Of a stretch of 36,161 nt of DNA, positions 24,891 to 34,202 are shown one piece after another (the stretch's first letter is position 1; every line of letters starts with the position of its first letter). The notes below the pieces were generated by a model, which did no database searches, had not been told where the DNA came from, and worked only from the letters and a program-made list of their open reading frames with translations. Position numbers and translations under genes: made by a program. Source of the stretch: Clostridia bacterium (GTDB lineage: Bacteria > Bacillota > Clostridia > Christensenellales > CAG-1252); NCBI GenBank assembly GCA_017463565.1, contig JAFTOZ010000001.1:1-36161 (forward strand), in the 5' to 3' direction.

Positions 24891-25643
24891 TCAAGGCAAA
24901 TCTACGTATGGATTGACGTATTGTCCGTGATGTTTTGTTTTGTTTTTGTATTGAATGGAAAACGTAGGACATTTGTGCAAGCAACCCAGGCACATATCAC
25001 AATTTTCTTTCACAAAGACAGGCTTTCCGTCTTTCATTCGAATGGCTTTTGAGGGGCAGTTTTTCTCGCATAGCCCACAGCCCACGCAGGTGTTTTCTAC
25101 CGAAAGATGCGCTGTCTTGCTGAGTCCGTTGTAGACCGCCAAAAAGGTTTTGCCAACAAAGCCAAGCGTTTTATCTACCAAGAAATCGCCCTGTTTTTTC
25201 TGCAGTATTCTTTCGATATTGCCATCGATCATGAGCTCTGCGTTCTTCAAGATAGCCAGAACCTCCTCGCGGTTCGACAGGTCAAACATAGGAGTCCAGG
25301 TATCCGTCATTTTTGCGCAAAACAATGCGTCGAATTTCCTGCCGATATTCTTTTGCAGATAGGTGTTGGCAATATCTCCCACTCTGCCGGATACGTTTCC
25401 ATAGGTGGCAAACAGATAGCAATATCCCTCGCACTTGATCTTGGCCGTTTCCAAAAATGCCAAAACGCTATACGGCAGGCCTCCGCAATATACGGGGGCA
25501 AAGATACCCAACCTTTCCTCTTTGGATACTACGAGTTCTTCTCCGCTATAATCCAAGAGGTTCAAAACCCGCTCCTTCGTTTTTGCAGCGAGTTTATTGG
25601 CGACGTATTTCGTATTGCCGGTTTGAGAATAATAGACAATCAT
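24891..25643 (-). CDS. Flavodoxin-ferredoxin fusion protein (EFR1-like), 250 aa
   Basis: The N-terminus is a flavodoxin-like domain with the FMN phosphate loop YYSQTGNTKYVA. Near the middle are the motifs FAPVYCGGLP and ATYGN, typical of flavodoxins. The C-terminus has two 4Fe-4S ferredoxin motifs, CVGCGLCEKNCP and CDMCLGCLHKCP. The protein is a cytoplasmic electron carrier. It is the first gene of the cassette with the sulfatase and its radical SAM maturase, so it may supply the reducing electron; this is inferred from position only. The start is MIVYYSQ at 25643, with ATAGGTG about six bases upstream; the longer frame (25670) adds nine residues before the flavodoxin strand. No convincing promoter was found; a short palindrome CGGATAATCCG at 25670-25680 lies just upstream. 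Confidence 0.87.
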   Translation of the reverse strand: MIVYYSQTGNTKYVANKLAAKTKERVLNLLDYSGEELVVSKEERLGIFAPVYCGGLPYSVLAFLETAKIKCEGYCYLFATYGNVSGRVGDIANTYLQKNIGRKFDALFCAKMTDTWTPMFDLSNREEVLAILKNAELMIDGNIERILQKKQGDFLVDKTLGFVGKTFLAVYNGLSKTAHLSVENTCVGCGLCEKNCPSKAIRMKDGKPVFVKENCDMCLGCLHKCPTFSIQYKNKTKHHGQYVNPYVDLP

Positions 25644-25680
25644 ATTGACACCTATAGTGTGAGATCGCACGGATAATCCG

Positions 25681-26020
25681 TGGTGATACTTTTCTGTTCC
25701 TCATGACTCTTTGTTCTTGCGCAAAAGGAATTTATCTGCTCTATTATTAAGCATACCATATATCATGCCAGAAATCCATACGTAATTCGTTTTTCCGTCT
25801 TCAGATTTTTTCGTTGCAATCTGCCAAGATCATTCTTCCATCTTCTGCAAAAAAACGGATACTTTAGTCGCAAGAAATGGAAATACGTAGGCGTATGGGA
25901 AAGTGGCGCAGATACAAACAGGCTACATTTTCGCGCTATAATGTTTATACCTGAAATGGTCGGCGCTGTGCTCTATTTCCTTTTTTCTGTTTTCGTTTTA
26001 CTTTTTTCAAATTAAACATA
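25681..26020. other. Intergenic region without a supported gene
   Basis: About 340 bases separate the end of the giant 2646-aa gene from the flavodoxin-ferredoxin gene, both on the minus strand. The stretch is AT-rich in places and must hold the promoter of the sulfatase cassette, but I cannot pick out a convincing -35/-10 pair on the minus strand. A TATAAT at 25937-25942 on the plus strand lacks a matching -35. I see no ORF or RNA family here. Confidence 0.5.
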
Positions 26021-26050
26021 ACAAGCGGTGAGCCGAAGCCCACCGCCTTT
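26021..26050 (-). terminator. Probable terminator of the giant 2646-aa gene
   Basis: GCGGTG (26025-26030) pairs with CACCGC (26041-26046), with an inner GC/GC pair and a CGAA (TTCG on the other strand) tetraloop. On the minus strand it is followed by a T-rich stretch TTGTTATGTTTAATTT. It lies about 55 nt after the stop codon. Confidence 0.6.
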
Positions 26051-26101
26051 CTTTGTTAGTTTAAAGCGTCTACGTTAATTTGTATGCTCTTTTATTGTGT
26101 T

Positions 26102-29100
26102 TTATCTTCTTTTCTTTCTGATAACAAACCAGAAGAGAACAAATCCACCGCCGCCTACGACTGCAACAGAGCCGATTGCGATGCCGACAATTGCACCCGT
26201 TCCAAGACCGTCGTTATCGTCCTTAGGAGGATTATCGACAGGAGGAGTGTCGGGATCGTGTGCAGGCATTGTGTAATCACAGGTATCACACTTGTTGTCA
26301 CCGTTGTTGTCAACGTGTGCTGCCTTGTTTGCCTTGTCACCGCATTCGCACTCGTTCCAATGCTCGTTCGCATCGGTTACCCAAGTCGAGCTGTGGCTAT
26401 GAGTATGCGGAGGAGGCGTTACGCTCATAGCGTATCCGCAAGTGTCGCAAGAGCCGTCGTTATTGCCGTCGTTGTGAGCAGACTTATCAAGCTCCTGATC
26501 GTCACAGCCTGTGCATTCGTGCCAGTGATGAGTTTCGTTCTTCTGCCACTCTGCTTCGGGAGTATGCGTGGTATGTCCGAGAGCCGGTGCGATCTGCCAT
26601 CCGCAGATGCTACATACCTCGGGATCGGTTTCGGTAGCCGCGCCTGCAGATTCGTGATTCTGCTTGGTGTCGGTTACGGAGCATCCGTTCTTTGCACATA
26701 CATGCCAATATCCACTTGCATCCTTTTCCCATTCGCCGGTGAAGTCGTGAGAAACCTCTCTTACTGCGTTACAAACCTCGCAAGTGGTGTCACAAGAATT
26801 GTTCGGATCGTAGCTGTGAGGAGCTTCTTCGAGATGCTCGTCGCATCCTCCGCAAGCCTTCCAGTGATGCGTTGCGTTAGACGTCCATTCAGTTGCAGGG
26901 CTATGAGTGTGGTTAAGCTGTGCCGCCATCTGATACTGACAAGCCGTGCAATACTGTGCGGATTCTTCGGTTGCAGCAGGGATGTTCGGCGTGTGAGCCA
27001 TAATCTCATCGTGTTCGTTACAGCCCTTCACGGTACATACGTGAGCGTGTCCCGTAGCATCCTTGTATTCCCAAGTGTTGCCGAAGCTATGTTCTGCGTA
27101 TTTGCCGTACGCCTTCTGACAGGTCGAGCAGATCGCAAGAGCGATACAAGTATTCTCGCCGCCTGCGCAATCGCCTTCGTCCTCTCTGTAATCACAGCCG
27201 TCTACCGTACAAGCGTGGTAGTGCCAGCCTGCATTCGTTTCTTCCGCATACTCGGTAGTCCAAGTAGCAGACATCTTGTGTGCGCCTACCGCCACTCCTT
27301 CAAAGAACGTATCGGTATCATCCTTCGAGCTTGCATCGCAATGCTCGCAAGCGTAATAGTAGGTGTGATGCGACTGACAATCCTCGCCCTCTGCCTTGAG
27401 GTATACAGGGCTTTCGATCTGCTTCGTATAGCTGTGTCCGTGAGCATCTGCCATCTTATGACCGCAAGCGTCGCAGAGTCTATCCTCGGTACAGGTTGCC
27501 TCGTCTGCCGAGTAGTGATCGGTAGCATCGGTATAAGCGTCGCAAAGCATACACTCATGCGCGTGGTGTTCGTTGTCTATGCTCACCCATTTCGTCGTAT
27601 CGTATACGTGATCGCCAAAGTCGCCGTAGGTCTGTCCGCAGGTAGCGCATTCTGCCTTATGCTGACAGTCGCTCGTACTGCCGCTGTGAGCTACTCGGCT
27701 GTTTGCCTTTTCGCTTCCGCATACGCTACATACGTACCAGTGGTGAGTCTCATTGAACTTAAGCTCGGTGTAATTGTGCTCAATCGTTCTCTGATAGCCA
27801 CAGATACAATCAACGTCGCAAGCGTTGTCGAATTGATGCGCGGTTTGGTCTATCTTATAGGTGTTGCAACCGGTACATTTGAACCAGTGGCTATTTTCGT
27901 CATAGCCGTATTCTCCGCTAGAAACGTGGTTTACGTGTCCCGTTGCGGGAGTGATTACGTATCCGCATTCGATACATAGTTGAGGATCGTCTTCGGTTGC
28001 GGGCGCGCCTTCGACGTGGTCTTCTAGCGTGCTTATTTCGTTACAACCAGGCGTTAGGCACTTGTGTGCGTGTCCGTCTTCGTCTTCATAATCCCACGTT
28101 GCACTCCAATCGTGGTCGGCTAAATCTAACTTGCTATCTTCTACGCTAGTTACTATAGTGCAATTTTCGTCTGCGTATACTTTATTACAAATAGAGCAAG
28201 TCCAGTATGCGTTGTTACCTTGAACTTGGCAAGTCGATTCTTTTGCGTCGGTTTTGGTCAGGATATATACGGCGCTTTGGTCGTTCGCGTACAACGTAGC
28301 GTTATTAGCGCAGTGACTGATAGCATACACCTTGTCACCGTCAAATACGGGTGTTAAATCGGTGCCTATGGTTTGTCCCCACGCACTTCCGTCTATGGTG
28401 AATTCTTCGTCAATAACTATTTGCTTGCAAAGTGCATAAGCAACTTCACCGCTAGCGAATTGTTCTGCCGTTCTTCCGCCGTGTTCGTTAGCGGTAGCAT
28501 TTAAATAATAATTATTCTCAACAAGTGACGACGTATCATTGTCATCCAATACAATTACTCCACCGTAAATCAGCGTCGATTGATACTCGGCAGGAATGAT
28601 AATCTCTCCAGCGTTATAACAATTGCCTACTAATGAAGTCTCAATATTAGCAATACCGCTTGTTGCCATTATGTCCGCATTGTTCTCATCAAAATTCTCA
28701 TCGAAGGTAACTTCTATATTTCCTACGTTGTAGGAATTAACTATTGTTGTAGTCATTGTCCATCCTGCGATACCGGCAACAGAGTATCCGAAAGAACCAG
28801 CATTAATTTCGATATCACCGGCGTTATAGCATCTTTCTATTGTTACGCTTGAGCTTGACACTCCAATAATACCGCCGACAGCTTCATCATAATTTGCATC
28901 AACCGTAATATTACCCGTATTGGTGCAATCGCTTATTCGGTTGTAAACTCCAAATCCGACAACACCGCCGACAGCCGGTGTTATACTTTGAACGATAATA
29001 TTGCCTTTGTTATGACAATTAGTTATTTCAACTGTGCCCTCGTAATCATTGCCACCTATGATACCGCCGACAATTATATATTCCGAGCTATTTGCGGTTG

Positions 29101-32100
29101 ATGTAATGGTACCGTAGTTAACACAGTTTTTAATAATAACTTCACCTTCATTTTTAGCAACGATACCACCGAGGAAAATCTCAATTGTTTCATCATCCAA
29201 ACCGTTTTCCACGTAAAGGTTACTACTGTTGGTACAGTCTTTGATAGTGCCGTTGCCGTAGTTGATACCAACAACACCACCGCCACCGTATTTTGATACG
29301 AGCGTATTGTTTACGCTATGGCAATTCTCTACAATACCGCCGTTATAATAAACGATACTGCTAAACTCGTACCCTTCTAAATAGGAATTTTTAACGGTAA
29401 GATTCTTAATGATACCGTGATTTTCGCCTAATAGGCCCCCTACTCCAAATCCACTGACATCATAATCAATTAAGTAAAGTCCACTAATAAACTTACCGTT
29501 ACCGTCGAAGACGTAATCTTCACCTAAACCGAAAAGTAATTTCCAAATGCGGAAACTTTCTACTGCGCTTGCGTTAAGCGAGCCGTCTTCAAGAAGAACG
29601 TTCTCGTTGACAACGATATCGTTCATAAGGAATACGTTGCCGTCGATATATTCACCGAAATCAGAGGGGAACCAATATAGATGTCCTACTTTACTTACTT
29701 CGTACGCGCCGTCGGGCGTGCCATCGCCGTTGATATCGCGGTTTTCGTTATAGTAAGGTGCTTCAACACCGTCACAAAGCGTGCAGAAGCCGTCCCCGTC
29801 AAAGCTGTGCGCTCCTTGTGCACCGGCAGTAAAGTAGAGCGTGTCGGAAATCTCGTCACAGTACGCGCAATCATACCAATAGGTTGCTCCGGAAACACAG
29901 CTCGACGCCTCTTCCTTGAGGTGCGCCGTGTCTGCAATTTCCTCGGTGAAGCTGTGGTCTCCGCTTGGTTCCATCACGTATCCGCAGGAATCACAGGTCT
30001 TGGGGGTCGTACAGGTCGCTTCGTCCTCGGAGTAATGAGGAATGATCTCGTCGTAAACGTCACATCTTGAGCACTGATGGGCGTGTCCACTCTCGCCGAG
30101 ATCAGTCCAAGCACTGCTTGAGAAGTCGTGGCCAAGCGCTTCTGCCAAAACTGTGTTGCATCTGGTACATATCTGCGGCGTGGTACAAGTCGCCTCGTCG
30201 CCTTCTGCGTGTTCCTCTACGTAAACGGTAAACTCTTCGACATAAGTATCGTAATTCACCGTATCCGAAGGAGTGAATGTCGCTGTAACGGCAAGAACTC
30301 CCGACTGCACCATCTTTATTGTGTTCATGTACCATCCGTCGGGAACCGCGATCACTTCGTACAAATCACCGCTTTCCGCGCAAATAGTCTGCTCAGAGGG
30401 CGCCACGTAATCCGGAGCAAGGTTGCCTGCCGCCTTAGCGTAGGTCACCGAGAACTCCTGTGTCTTTGCTTCGTAGAGGTCGGTTGCAGCCGCCGTTACG
30501 GAGTAGCGTACCTGACCTGCGCCGTTTGCGGTAATCACGCCGTTCGTATCCACGCTTGCGCTACCGCTTGTGATCGCATAGGAGAGTGCGCCCTTATTAC
30601 CGCTTACGCTCACTGTAAAGGCTTCCTTCCAATTCGGTGCGCTCGGTGTTCCCGATACGGACAGAGTTTGCGCACCCTTGTTCAAGGTCACCGTAAAGGT
30701 TTCGGTCGCCGCATTGCAGTTATCGCTTGCCGCCTTATTCACCGTCAAGGTAAAGGTGCCGCCTGCCTTTGTGATATTCGACACAACGCCGTTTGCAAAG
30801 TCGAAGGTTACGCCGTTTTGTGCGGATACCGCATAGGAGATCGCTCCGTCGCCTGCGCCGCTTACGTAGTCAGCGAAGTCAATCGTCAATCCCTCCGAGT
30901 AGGTAAATTCATTCTCGGAAAGAGTGATGGTTTGGTCGCCCTTTTCAATGTTCACATAAAGCGTGTATACGTATTTGGATGTATTTTCGCCGTGTGCAGC
31001 GATAACTTCAATATAGTAATACAAGCCTCTTTCTTTGTATAAGTCATCATAACATTGTGAAACGTTCACAAACGCATAAGTTTGACCTTCAAAAATTACA
31101 TCTCCTAATGACCATACTTGTTCTGCTCCGGGAGGAAGTATCGGATTGCAGTTACCTTTATACCAATTATAAGTATAAGTTACTTGGTTACCCAATTCAT
31201 GCTCTGCCGTAATCGTTACGTCACGAGCGATGCCGTCGTAAACGAATTCAAGCGTGTCACCCACGTTACTCGTCAGCGTCGGAGCGTTGAGCTTCCATAC
31301 GGCATCAAGAACGGTATCGCCCGATTGAAGCGTATACGCTTCACCCGCCGCGTATGTACCGCCGTTTGTGTTGTCAGACCAACCGTAAAACGTATAACCC
31401 ATGCGCTCAAAGGCATCGTCGTCCATGAGAGTGATAGTCTGTCCTTCGTAATAATCTAATACATCGGACTCATAATAACCTTCGTCAAGCTTCACATAAT
31501 ATTCTATTTGAGAAATATTTCGTACATAGTAGGTAAAGTCCGCGGAAAAGGTTTTGTAATTAACGGTTGCCGTACAATATTCATCCAAGGGGGTTAACAC
31601 GCTAAGATCAAATCCCGTAAGCATATTTTCGGTAACCGTTATCGGTTCGGTGCTATTATCCGCATAGCGTATAAACGCTTCGAACTCTCTGAATTTTTCG
31701 GTACTCAGCTTTGAATACCACTGTACCAGCTTATCCTCGGGAATCTCAATGCCCACTACGACGCGCTCCTGCCAGGACGCGAAAAGCTCTACGCCGTTAA
31801 GACTCATCGTCCGTTCGTCGTCCTCCGTAATAAGAATACCGTCCAGCGTCCAACCGAGGAACTTGTAAGAGAGTCTGTCTCTTTCGGGAATCTCTACGCC
31901 CTGTACCGCATCCCAAAACGGCGTGCCGTATTTCACTTGAATTTGAACGGATTCGCCGTTCTCAAAGGCGCCGCCGTTGGGATAGAGCGTGACGTTGGCA
32001 ACCTCTCTGTCATAATAGAGCTTGAGGACCGTCGATCCGTCGGGCTCAATGGGGATAGGTTCGTAGCTTTGTTGTACAAAGCCGAACGGAGTATTAAACA

Positions 32101-34042
32101 TCTGGTCGGTATAGCCGAGCGACTGCTTGCGAGCGGTCATCGACTCGTCAATAACGTATTCGCCGTTCAAATCCTCGAAATAAAACTCTGCCGTGTAGTA
32201 GCTGTATATCGACAATGTATTCTGAATATAGCCGTCGCCGATCATAACCAGTGCGTTATGTGCGCCAAGACCGCTCGGCGGCTGACCGTCCTCGGTTCCA
32301 TACGCAATGGTAAGCGAGGAGGTATCAAATTCTCCGTTGAGCACCTTCAGCTCCGCCACCATCGGCTCTCCGTCGTATTCCTTGGAATTGCCTAACAGCA
32401 GAACGCGCGTTTCGCAGTGCTGACATTGTACCTCGTGAGCGTAGTTTTGTACCCAAGTATGAGCGCAGTTCGCGTAATCGTAACCTACCGTGTAGGTGAA
32501 GGTATCTGTGCAGCCCTGCTTCGTGACCGTAGCGGTCACGGGCTCCTTTTGTATCGTAGCGGTGGAGAAGCCCGTCACGTCGGATTCGTACACTATAAGG
32601 CGTATATATTCACCGTTATCATAATAAAGAATTCCGCTGAACACGTCAAAGGGATCGTTCAGGAAATATTCCTGTTCCTTTTCAATAGAAGCTATCTCGA
32701 AGCGAACGGGACTTCTTTCCTTCCAGATGGCTGTAAAGGTCAAGTCTTCGGTAAACTCAAACGGCGCCTCCTGACCTATCATTTCATCGTCCATAATAAC
32801 GGTATATCCGTCCATCGCGTAGGTATATTCCCATTGAACAAACGTATATCCTGATTTCGTCGGAACGGTGTCGGGAAGAAGGACGTAGCTCTCCCCGTAG
32901 GTTGCCGTAAAGTTAACGCATTCCTCGTGAGTACCACCGTCAAGGTCGTAGGTCACGGAGTAGGTATTCGGTATCCATTTCGCATATAAAACGCTGCTTC
33001 CTGCCACGTTATAGGTTGCGCTTGGTTCCAGATCTTGCGAATAGTACATAGTACCCGTTCCGTCTTGATTGCCAAAATAGCCGGCAAAGGTATAGCCTGC
33101 TCTAAACGGATAGTGATTGTCCAATTCCGGAACCTCCGCGTCGTAGGTCATCGTCAACGCGACGAAGTCACCCTCACCACCGTTGGGATCCAACTCAACG
33201 TTATATACCCTCGGGGACCACTGAGCTGTGAAATGAAGGCCACCTTCTTTCATAGTGATATTATTGCGCACCATCATAAGCAGATACCCATCGCCGTACT
33301 GATCCACGTACTTCGTGAGGTTATATCCCGTCTTTGAAGCGGTGTTGCTCAGAGAACTGACCGAAAACGTTTCGCCCGCAGCAATAGGCACGGTAGTAAC
33401 AACACCCGTACCCGTTCCACCGTTAAGATCGCACGTTGCATCGTACACGTAAGTGATGGACGTAGCACCGTTGCTTTGCGCAAACGTTTCGGCGATTGAA
33501 CCCGAGTAACAATAATAAGCTCCTTGATTTGGGATAATCGAACCGGAAGCAAAGGTTATATTCTTCGCATAAATTCGAATCTCTTGCAAGTTAGTGCAAT
33601 TTGCAAATGCGTTTGCATTGATAGAAGTCACAGAGGCGGGAATTTCCACCTTCGTAATTCCCGTACAGCCGTTGAACGCATTCGCGCCAATGGTCGTAAG
33701 CGTATTCGGAAGCTCGATTGCGGTAACATAGGTATTGCCGTAAAATGCGTTTGCTCCGATTGCGGTTACGGTATACGTAACGCTTCCGTTCGTCACGCTG
33801 CTCGGTATCGTTACGGCACCCTGCTCCGATACCGTAGATCCCGAAACCGTGACCGTGCCTTCTTCTCCGCTCTCGGAAAGCACCATATACGTGACGTTAT
33901 CCATCGTAAAGGTGCTGCCAACCGCCGCCTCGGCTTCGATAGGAGCGATGAAAAATATACCCGTCAGCACAAGGCAGAAGGTAAGGAGTGCCATAAGACA
34001 CGTCGTTATCCATTTTCTATGTTGCATTGATTCTGTTTTCAT
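26102..34042 (-). CDS. Giant cell-surface protein with LRR, InlB, Ig-like, GLUG and Cys/His modules, 2646 aa
   Basis: A signal peptide (cleavage near AEA-AVG, about residue 40) is followed by a short BspA-type LRR block (about 90-165). Listeria-Bacteroides repeats lie at about 198-460, 684-760 and 846-917, and Ig-like or YDG-like beta domains at about 925-1270. A first Cys/His block spans about 1274-1430. A GLUG region at about 1530-1850 has motifs such as GGIVGVSSS, GGLLGENHG and YNAGDIE. A second, long Cys/His block covers about 1910-2590, with ETHHWHECTGC-type motifs. The end is a Pro/Asp-rich linker, a Gly/Val-rich membrane helix (about 2617-2640) and tail RKKRR. There is no LPXTG. The protein is probably an adhesin; no enzyme motif was seen. 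AAGGAGG at 34051-34057, eight bases upstream, fixes the start. The leader carries a hairpin (34071-34102). Confidence 0.9.
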   Translation of the reverse strand: MKTESMQHRKWITTCLMALLTFCLVLTGIFFIAPIEAEAAVGSTFTMDNVTYMVLSESGEEGTVTVSGSTVSEQGAVTIPSSVTNGSVTYTVTAIGANAFYGNTYVTAIELPNTLTTIGANAFNGCTGITKVEIPASVTSINANAFANCTNLQEIRIYAKNITFASGSIIPNQGAYYCYSGSIAETFAQSNGATSITYVYDATCDLNGGTGTGVVTTVPIAAGETFSVSSLSNTASKTGYNLTKYVDQYGDGYLLMMVRNNITMKEGGLHFTAQWSPRVYNVELDPNGGEGDFVALTMTYDAEVPELDNHYPFRAGYTFAGYFGNQDGTGTMYYSQDLEPSATYNVAGSSVLYAKWIPNTYSVTYDLDGGTHEECVNFTATYGESYVLLPDTVPTKSGYTFVQWEYTYAMDGYTVIMDDEMIGQEAPFEFTEDLTFTAIWKERSPVRFEIASIEKEQEYFLNDPFDVFSGILYYDNGEYIRLIVYESDVTGFSTATIQKEPVTATVTKQGCTDTFTYTVGYDYANCAHTWVQNYAHEVQCQHCETRVLLLGNSKEYDGEPMVAELKVLNGEFDTSSLTIAYGTEDGQPPSGLGAHNALVMIGDGYIQNTLSIYSYYTAEFYFEDLNGEYVIDESMTARKQSLGYTDQMFNTPFGFVQQSYEPIPIEPDGSTVLKLYYDREVANVTLYPNGGAFENGESVQIQVKYGTPFWDAVQGVEIPERDRLSYKFLGWTLDGILITEDDERTMSLNGVELFASWQERVVVGIEIPEDKLVQWYSKLSTEKFREFEAFIRYADNSTEPITVTENMLTGFDLSVLTPLDEYCTATVNYKTFSADFTYYVRNISQIEYYVKLDEGYYESDVLDYYEGQTITLMDDDAFERMGYTFYGWSDNTNGGTYAAGEAYTLQSGDTVLDAVWKLNAPTLTSNVGDTLEFVYDGIARDVTITAEHELGNQVTYTYNWYKGNCNPILPPGAEQVWSLGDVIFEGQTYAFVNVSQCYDDLYKERGLYYYIEVIAAHGENTSKYVYTLYVNIEKGDQTITLSENEFTYSEGLTIDFADYVSGAGDGAISYAVSAQNGVTFDFANGVVSNITKAGGTFTLTVNKAASDNCNAATETFTVTLNKGAQTLSVSGTPSAPNWKEAFTVSVSGNKGALSYAITSGSASVDTNGVITANGAGQVRYSVTAAATDLYEAKTQEFSVTYAKAAGNLAPDYVAPSEQTICAESGDLYEVIAVPDGWYMNTIKMVQSGVLAVTATFTPSDTVNYDTYVEEFTVYVEEHAEGDEATCTTPQICTRCNTVLAEALGHDFSSSAWTDLGESGHAHQCSRCDVYDEIIPHYSEDEATCTTPKTCDSCGYVMEPSGDHSFTEEIADTAHLKEEASSCVSGATYWYDCAYCDEISDTLYFTAGAQGAHSFDGDGFCTLCDGVEAPYYNENRDINGDGTPDGAYEVSKVGHLYWFPSDFGEYIDGNVFLMNDIVVNENVLLEDGSLNASAVESFRIWKLLFGLGEDYVFDGNGKFISGLYLIDYDVSGFGVGGLLGENHGIIKNLTVKNSYLEGYEFSSIVYYNGGIVENCHSVNNTLVSKYGGGGVVGINYGNGTIKDCTNSSNLYVENGLDDETIEIFLGGIVAKNEGEVIIKNCVNYGTITSTANSSEYIIVGGIIGGNDYEGTVEITNCHNKGNIIVQSITPAVGGVVGFGVYNRISDCTNTGNITVDANYDEAVGGIIGVSSSSVTIERCYNAGDIEINAGSFGYSVAGIAGWTMTTTIVNSYNVGNIEVTFDENFDENNADIMATSGIANIETSLVGNCYNAGEIIIPAEYQSTLIYGGVIVLDDNDTSSLVENNYYLNATANEHGGRTAEQFASGEVAYALCKQIVIDEEFTIDGSAWGQTIGTDLTPVFDGDKVYAISHCANNATLYANDQSAVYILTKTDAKESTCQVQGNNAYWTCSICNKVYADENCTIVTSVEDSKLDLADHDWSATWDYEDEDGHAHKCLTPGCNEISTLEDHVEGAPATEDDPQLCIECGYVITPATGHVNHVSSGEYGYDENSHWFKCTGCNTYKIDQTAHQFDNACDVDCICGYQRTIEHNYTELKFNETHHWYVCSVCGSEKANSRVAHSGSTSDCQHKAECATCGQTYGDFGDHVYDTTKWVSIDNEHHAHECMLCDAYTDATDHYSADEATCTEDRLCDACGHKMADAHGHSYTKQIESPVYLKAEGEDCQSHHTYYYACEHCDASSKDDTDTFFEGVAVGAHKMSATWTTEYAEETNAGWHYHACTVDGCDYREDEGDCAGGENTCIALAICSTCQKAYGKYAEHSFGNTWEYKDATGHAHVCTVKGCNEHDEIMAHTPNIPAATEESAQYCTACQYQMAAQLNHTHSPATEWTSNATHHWKACGGCDEHLEEAPHSYDPNNSCDTTCEVCNAVREVSHDFTGEWEKDASGYWHVCAKNGCSVTDTKQNHESAGAATETDPEVCSICGWQIAPALGHTTHTPEAEWQKNETHHWHECTGCDDQELDKSAHNDGNNDGSCDTCGYAMSVTPPPHTHSHSSTWVTDANEHWNECECGDKANKAAHVDNNGDNKCDTCDYTMPAHDPDTPPVDNPPKDDNDGLGTGAIVGIAIGSVAVVGGGGFVLFWFVIRKKRR
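26290..28330 (-). repeat. Second class of Cys/His modules in the giant 2646-aa protein
   Basis: Degenerate units of about 30-50 residues carry patterns like THHWHECTGC, GHAHVCTVKGCNEHD and DEATCTEDRLCDACG. They are richer in His, Asp and Glu and far more diverged than the modules of the giant nuclease. They share the CxxC core and the nearby histidines. A smaller block of similar units lies at about 29760-30220. Confidence 0.7.
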
Positions 34043-34070
34043 TAAAAATTCCTCCTTGCTAAGGATTTCT

Positions 34071-34102
34071 GCGCCGTGAGTGGTTATCCGATTTCACGGC
34101 GC
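34071..34102 (-). promoter_or_regulatory. Perfect 9-bp hairpin in the leader of the giant 2646-aa gene
   Basis: GCGCCGTGA (34071-34079) and TCACGGCGC (34094-34102) are perfect inverted repeats with a 14-nt loop. The hairpin ends about 13 nt before the AAGGAGG ribosome binding site. No T-run follows on the minus strand, so it is more likely a regulatory or stabilising leader structure than a terminator. Confidence 0.5.
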
Positions 34103-34129
34103 ACTCTTTTCTCCGTCTGTTAGAGCTTG

Positions 34130-34170
34130 TTTGGTATGATAGTAAGCACGAAGTGCGCTACCATACCAAA
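34130..34170. repeat. 41-nt imperfect palindrome between giant gene and zinc-ribbon gene
   Basis: Outer arms TTTGGTATG (34130-34138) and CATACCAAA (34162-34170) are perfect. Inside, GCAC/GTGC pair around a GAA (TTC) loop, with a partly paired middle. A short stem AAGGGG-ATA-CCCCTT follows at about 34169-34183. On the minus strand these lie just after the stop of the zinc-ribbon gene, so together they may act as its 3' processing or termination signal, although no clear T-run follows on that strand. Confidence 0.55.
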
Positions 34171-34202
34171 GGGGATACCCCTTGCTTTTTTCGTTTTTTA
34201 TA

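Noticed and set aside
25670-25680. The palindrome CGGATAATCCG as an operator for the sulfatase cassette.
   Set aside because: It is only 11 bp and single; without a mapped promoter it cannot be told from chance.
25937-25942. A TATAAT on the plus strand as a promoter.
   Set aside because: There is no -35 match at 16-18 bp and no plus-strand gene downstream.
26084-27979. A 631-codon open frame on the plus strand opposite the end of the 2646-aa gene.
   Set aside because: It is antisense to the Cys/His-module region, with no ribosome binding site and a cysteine/valine-rich sequence typical of a shadow frame.
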